From the NCBI RefSeq assembly GCF_910592395.1, contig NC_088308.1:7829001-7889000 (forward strand): a DNA stretch of 60,000 nt, read 5' to 3'. The DNA comes from Lineus longissimus. Lineage: Eukaryota; Nemertea; Pilidiophora; Heteronemertea; Lineidae. The position numbers and the translations under genes were made by a program. Positions 55,744 through 60,000 of this stretch are shown piece after piece (within the stretch, counting starts at the first letter, position 1; the number at the start of each line of letters is the position of its first letter). The notes under the pieces were generated by a model, which worked only from the letters and a program-made list of their open reading frames with translations, did not search any database and was not told the origin of the DNA.

Positions 55744-56120
55744 CAATTTATATAGCGCCTTTTGTAAAACACTTCAAGGCGCTTTACATTTAATTTAAAA
55801 AAAAAAAAAAATCATTGCATACAATAATTTTGCTGTAAAACAATAATAGATAAAACTGAGGCTATAAGACATTAGGTAAGACAATTAGACACAAGATGAC
55901 TATAAAACATTCTAGAGTGCATTGTCACCGAAAAAGTGCTTCCTAAAAAGATATGTTTTTAAGTGCGACTTAAAAGTTTTGATGTTAGCTATGGATTTTA
56001 AAACATCTGGTAATTGGTTCCAAAGTTTTGGCCCCGCCACAGAGAAGCTTGGAGATCCAATCGCCCTGCGAGTGCGGACCTCCCGGCATGAGTCGCACAG
56101 TAAGCGCGACTCAACATAAT
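55744..56120. mobile_element. Dispersed repeat with AGCGCC/GGCGCT hairpin start
   Basis: TATATAGCGCCTTTTGTAAA followed by TCAAGGCGCTTTACATTT forms a hairpin, then an A-run, then about 300 bp. Its plus-strand frame includes KRYVFKCDLKVLMLAMDFKT, GNWFQSFGPATEKLG, a recurring remnant in marine invertebrate genomes as far as I recall. I cannot name the family. Confidence 0.45.
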
Positions 56121-56757
56121 GTCAGTGCTTTCACACAATATAAGCTTACCACATTCAGTTACAAAAATTAGAAATCATCTCTGGCTCATAACACAACATT
56201 TGACACCAAAAAAAGATGCGGAAAGAATTTTCCACTCATAGTATACTAGTAAAAATATCATAGCTTTCAAGAAAGTTTTTATCACAGTTGATGAAATGGA
56301 ATGGAATGAAATGCTGAAATTGAATTATCTCATGAAATGATTACACCACAAAGTCTTATTATTATAATGTGGAAAATATCCCCACAACTTTTCGGACTTT
56401 TAGATTCTACAAGATGAACAAGACAATCTTCTCTGCAAGCCATGGAATACACACAATATTCGGTTAATACTGTTTTGGTTAAGAGTTCTCCTTATTTCTC
56501 TCAACAATTACAATGACAAGTTAGAGGGGATATGGAGTCATACAATTTCCTGCTCTTAAACGGGATATTAATTAGCGAGCCCTAAGGGTGACGCTCAAAT
56601 TGGACCCTGTTGCATGCATCTTGACCTTTTGTCAATAGAAATCCATATTCAACAGTTTAGCATGGTTTGTCACAAGATGCAGCCATGATTTTGAGTTTTT
56701 TCTTAGGCTTGTCTGAAGTGCACTCGCTTGACTTAGTGACTACATATTCCCTTTAAG

Positions 56758-56895
56758 TCAAAATATTTCTTACTCTACCATGCATTAAGCTTGCATTCAA
56801 TCAAAATATTTCTTACTCTACCATGCATTAAGCATGCATTCAATCAAAATACTTCTTACTCTACCATGCATAAAGCATGCATTCAATCAAAATCA
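56758..56895. repeat. Tandem repeat of about 42-bp units, about 3 copies
   Basis: TCAAAATATTTCTTACTCTA plus CCATGCATTAAGCATGCATT repeats three times with small changes, then decays. Confidence 0.9.
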
Positions 56896-57560
56896 CTGCC
56901 ATCACTACCTGTAAAACAACTCCTTAGCTGTTTTTGTGTGAACTATAATACTACATGGATGAGAAAGACCACAATAAGTAACACAAATTTGTCTTCTTAA
57001 ATCTTATTACCTTGTTTTATAATAGCTGTTTCAAGATGCAGAAATGCAATTTTTGAAATGATGACTACATTTACGTATACAAAATGTAACAAGTCATCAT
57101 GCATGATGTTTCCCTAAAAGTGTTCATTTGAGTGTCAGATATCATCTTGATGTCAAAGTTGCATAAGATTTCACCTGTCACTACATAAGAACTTACAAAG
57201 CATGGGGTCAGCTGAATATGCCAATCTCACATTCTTATTACACTTGGATGAGGATTAAAGACGTTTAAAGATTATATACAACCCTTTTAAGGGATACAGC
57301 CTGCACCGTTAGATAAAAATATTCAAAATTGATAATTGAATTAGGAACTTTCGAAGTGTGTTGATACATACTGCATATGAATTTCAATAATTCTGTTGGG
57401 TAAACTGATAAATGTATCAATAGCAAGGTTCAGCAGATTCGTATGCAAAATAACTGCACAACTGCATTGTGTATAACTGCATTTCTATTTTCTTGGACCA
57501 CAAGCAATTATGAACGTCGTATCCCTTTAAAATATAACAGAATGTACTTTCAACAGGCCT

Positions 57561-57799
57561 CTAGAGTTCTGTTTGTGGGGTTGCAGCAGACTGTTCTAAA
57601 GCGGGGGTGTCGTCCATTAGACTCCTACGACCAGCATCTTCCCCCAAGGCACAGTTCTCCCGGCGACGTCGCTGCAGCCTCCTGTTGCTTCTGAATTGGA
57701 TGGCCGCGACGATGAACAATAGAACGCCGGACAGGATGATGAAGCCCGCGGCGCAGAGGAAGGTGGTCAAATAGGACTGCGTCAGATCGTAGAGTAAGC
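57561..57799 (-). CDS. SLC16-like (monocarboxylate transporter) last coding exon, partial gene
   Basis: The acceptor TACTTCAG precedes 57799. The exon reads through GLLYDLTQSYLTTFLCAAG, then a hydrophobic helix (FIILSGVLLFIVAAIQ), then a basic and polar cytoplasmic tail ending TPQTEL, with stop TAG at 57563-57561. The G-x-L-Y-D-x-T-x-S-Y signature before the last transmembrane helix is typical of the MCT/SLC16 C-terminus. Upstream exons lie beyond 60000 or were not recognised; no exon is supported between 57800 and 60000. Substrate cannot be judged from this exon. Confidence 0.8.
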
Positions 57800-58039
57800 C
57801 TGAAGTAGAAGAGAGTGTAAGATAAAATGTCATCAACTTTCACATCTCAATCAATTAGTTTAGATTTTTCGTGATTTTGTCACACATTTTATTCCGATTT
57901 TAACTGAAGATGCTGCCAACTGATTTGAATTAAATGGCCAGGGCCATTGTGCTCACCTCATGTGGAGGAAAGATGGATAAAGAGCATGGTATTGTGTCAT
58001 GTAGTGTTAGGTTTGATGTAGGTCCAAGCAATTACAATT

Positions 58040-58958
58040 TCCCCAAAATGGCCAATTTACAGTACATTCGACCTCTGTGACCTTGAAAAGTAGGTCAAAT
58101 CAAAGAAGACCCGGGTGACACATTGAATGGTTGTTAGAATTAGATGTACCTATGATATAAAATTGGTGCCAATCGGGTACTAGGAATAATGGCATTTTGA
58201 TGAATTTAGGATTTGGCCCCCTCCCTGGAGGCCAAACGGCAAATCAGATCGCACCAAACTTCGGTACCTGAGATCACCTGACCAAAGGGTACATGTGTAC
58301 TTAATTTGTGATCAATAGTCATTGCAGTTAAGAAACGTGCCATAGTTACGTCCTGACGGCGAATTTACGTCATTTGACCTCTGTGACCTTGACAAGAAGG
58401 TCAAATTAAAAACCTGTGTGACATATACTGTATGGTGGTTAGATGTACCCATGATATCAAATTGGTGGCAATCGGGCAAGAAGTTAAGGAATTATCACAT
58501 TTTTAAGGTTTTTGGATTTTGCCCCCTGGTGGTCAAGTGGTGAATCATATTGGACCAAACTTCGGTCCCTGAGATCACCTGACTAAGGGGTAAATGTGTA
58601 CCAAATTTGGTATTAATAGTCATTGCAGTTTAGAAACGTGCCATCGTTACATCCTAACGGCCAATTTACACCATTTGACCTCTGTGACCTTGAAAAGGAG
58701 GTCAAATCAAAACCCGGAGGATATATGATGCACCTTTGCTAGAAGTACCTACCATATTTTTTTCAAAATTTCCCGACTACTATTAAGGGAGATATTGCAT
58801 ATTTTCACTTTTAACGTTTGGCCCCCTGGTGGCGAAACCATGAAACGAATCGGACTGAAACTTGGTCTCCAAGGTGTCATTACATAAGGGTACATGTGTA
58901 CCAAGTTTCAACTCAATAGCTCTAACAGTTACGAAACGTGCCCTGCTAACGGACGACG

Positions 58959-58990
<32 letters not shown>

Positions 58991-59045
58991 ACGACGGACG
59001 CCACGGTATGGGATAAGCTCACCTCTGCTAAGAGGTGAGCTAAAA
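58040..59045. mobile_element. Element of about 300-bp internal units, with terminal hairpin
   Basis: Three diverged units of about 303 bp, each with a block like TTTGACCTCTGTGACCTTGA, then ATCGGG, GCCCCCTGGTGG, GAGATCACCTGAC and GAAACGTGCC. The right end is a GAC/GACGGAC microsatellite (58951-59000), then CCACGGTATGGG, then a hairpin AGCTCACCTCT/AGAGGTGAGCT with a 4-base loop (about 59017-59042) followed by AA. The hairpin and terminal CTAA recall Helitron 3' ends, but the 5' TC end and AT target are not shown. Confidence 0.6.
58951..59000. repeat. (GAC)n / GACGGAC microsatellite
   Basis: About 40 bp of GAC repeats bordered by GGACGACGG units near the right end of the 300-bp-unit element. 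Confidence 0.95.
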
Positions 59046-60000
59046 ACCTGTAGGGCTCATATGTACGTAGGACTAGTACGGTGCATGTACATGTAGTTAG
59101 GACCCCCCTCCCCCCGAGTCCCTCCGACTAGGGGACAGACTATGGAGGATGACTTTTGGTCTGTGGCATGCATCACTGTAAAAGTGAAAGTGGAAGTAAA
59201 CACACATTCTAAGAAAGTGCTGTGATGTTTTTAAAGGGAGCTCCGCACCACACTTGATTCATGATTGATTTATGATTTTCAAAGAAACAAAAGAACTGTC
59301 TGATGGACCCATTTTGTTGATTTAGATATGTCGTTATAGTAGTTAACTCAACCACATACTTGACATTTTATACTTCTTCATCACCAACATTTCGTATTGA
59401 AAAACATGAAATTGTTTATTACCACTATGAATATTATAAGAATAATCAGACCGGGATAAATGTACTGAACTGGAACATTTCATGCATTTAGATGACTCGT
59501 GCGTACAAAAAACTGAATATTAACATTCTCATCAAGCACTTTTTATCTGGGGGTCTGTGGCTGTTACTTTTAAATGATGTCATTGCCGATGTGGGCGCAA
59601 ATCACAATAGGGAGTTTCCGCATCGCTTACGATTACGATTTCAAAGTCGTAATCGTAATACTCTCAAAACCGGCATGAACCAGAAATTTTGTTTCCGCAT
59701 TCACACCAACGACTTGGTGTACTGTAGTATAGACCCTATACTCTGCTCTCATGCTCTGGGTGCACTTTTCTCGGCGCTAAAACATGATCAAAATCGCCGT
59801 TGATCACATTAAATGCAGTTCCTATGTTTGACAGATATGTTCTAAAGTATTCTTCAATGAATATTTCACCTTGAATTTGATATGTAGCGTGGAAAATAGG
59901 CTTTTCGCTAATCAATGTAATCGTTTTTCGACTTACGAAGATCAGCCGGAATCCTCGTAAGAACGAGACGAAAGTACCATCGACGATTTCGCCGGGGATG

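Larger units (their letters stand above)
47431..57560. other. Gene-poor intergenic region of about 10 kb
   Basis: No coding exon with splice and family support was found on either strand; open frames are at most about 90 residues and unsupported. It is A/T-rich and holds the transposon-like elements listed at 47614, 49658, 50113, 52204, 52313, 54930, 55399 and 55744, plus short tandem repeats at 55346 and 56758. Part of it may be 3'UTR of the SLC16-like gene. Confidence 0.6.
57800..60000 (-). other. Intron of the SLC16-like gene
   Basis: Presumed last intron, largely occupied by the three-unit element at 58040-59045. The rest shows no recognised feature. A minus-strand stretch at the window edge (59939-60000) ends in a plausible donor (CTTCGTAAGT) but has no recognisable protein match. 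Confidence 0.5.

Noticed and set aside
59939-60000. Possible minus-strand exon ending in CTTCGTAAGT at the window edge
   Set aside because: Two frames are open and neither resembles SLC16 proteins; cut off by the window.

Overview
The window is animal nuclear DNA. Its genes are split by introns of about 100-1,700 bp with GT-AG borders, there is AATAAA-type polyadenylation, and the non-coding space is filled with minisatellites, short inverted-repeat transposons, a tRNA-derived SINE and a LINE remnant. Protein families and repeat load suggest a marine invertebrate, possibly a lophotrochozoan or invertebrate deuterostome; the species cannot be named from the sequence. All exon models come from reading splice sites and reading-frame phase by eye. 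In every complete model the exon lengths sum to a multiple of three.

Layout. (1) 1-10247, + strand: 3' part of a helical-repeat (armadillo/HEAT-like) protein gene, 13 exons, 968 residues in the window, with a large acidic exon carrying a duplicated RRQWGS motif. (2) 10387-16144 and 18125-25795, - strand: two complete tandem SLC15A3/A4-like (PHT type) proton/peptide-histidine transporter genes, ten coding exons each with identical intron phases. (3) 25796-30422: a 50-bp minisatellite, inverted-repeat elements and probably the NPLOC4 3'UTR. (4) 30423-37121, - strand: complete NPLOC4 (NPL4, p97/VCP-UFD1 cofactor), 14 exons, 646 residues. (5) 37437-41578, + strand: an unrecognised 549-residue protein, head to head with NPLOC4 across about 315 bp. 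(6) 43867-46811, + strand: complete CHMP6 (ESCRT-III), 207 residues. (7) 47431-57560: about 10 kb without a supported gene, rich in decayed and nested transposons. (8) 57561-57799, - strand: last exon of an SLC16-type (monocarboxylate transporter-like) gene that continues past the window. (9) 57800-60000: an intronic element with three units of about 300 bp.

Functionally, NPL4 (ubiquitin/p97) and CHMP6 (ESCRT-III, endosomal sorting) both act in ubiquitin-dependent protein disposal. SLC15A3/A4 relatives are endolysosomal transporters. Human NPLOC4 and CHMP6 are also close together (17q25.3, from memory), so that linkage may be ancient.

The most unusual signal is recurrent. In three separate introns (ARM-gene intron 2, SLC15 copy A intron 2, SLC15 copy B intron 7), and in degenerate form after ARM exon 12, a tandem array has captured the last bases of the upstream exon together with its 5' splice site. 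The result is rows of decoy splice donors: 6 extra, 11 extra and about 10 extra. Unit sizes and sequences are unrelated, so these look like independent events at exon-intron junctions.
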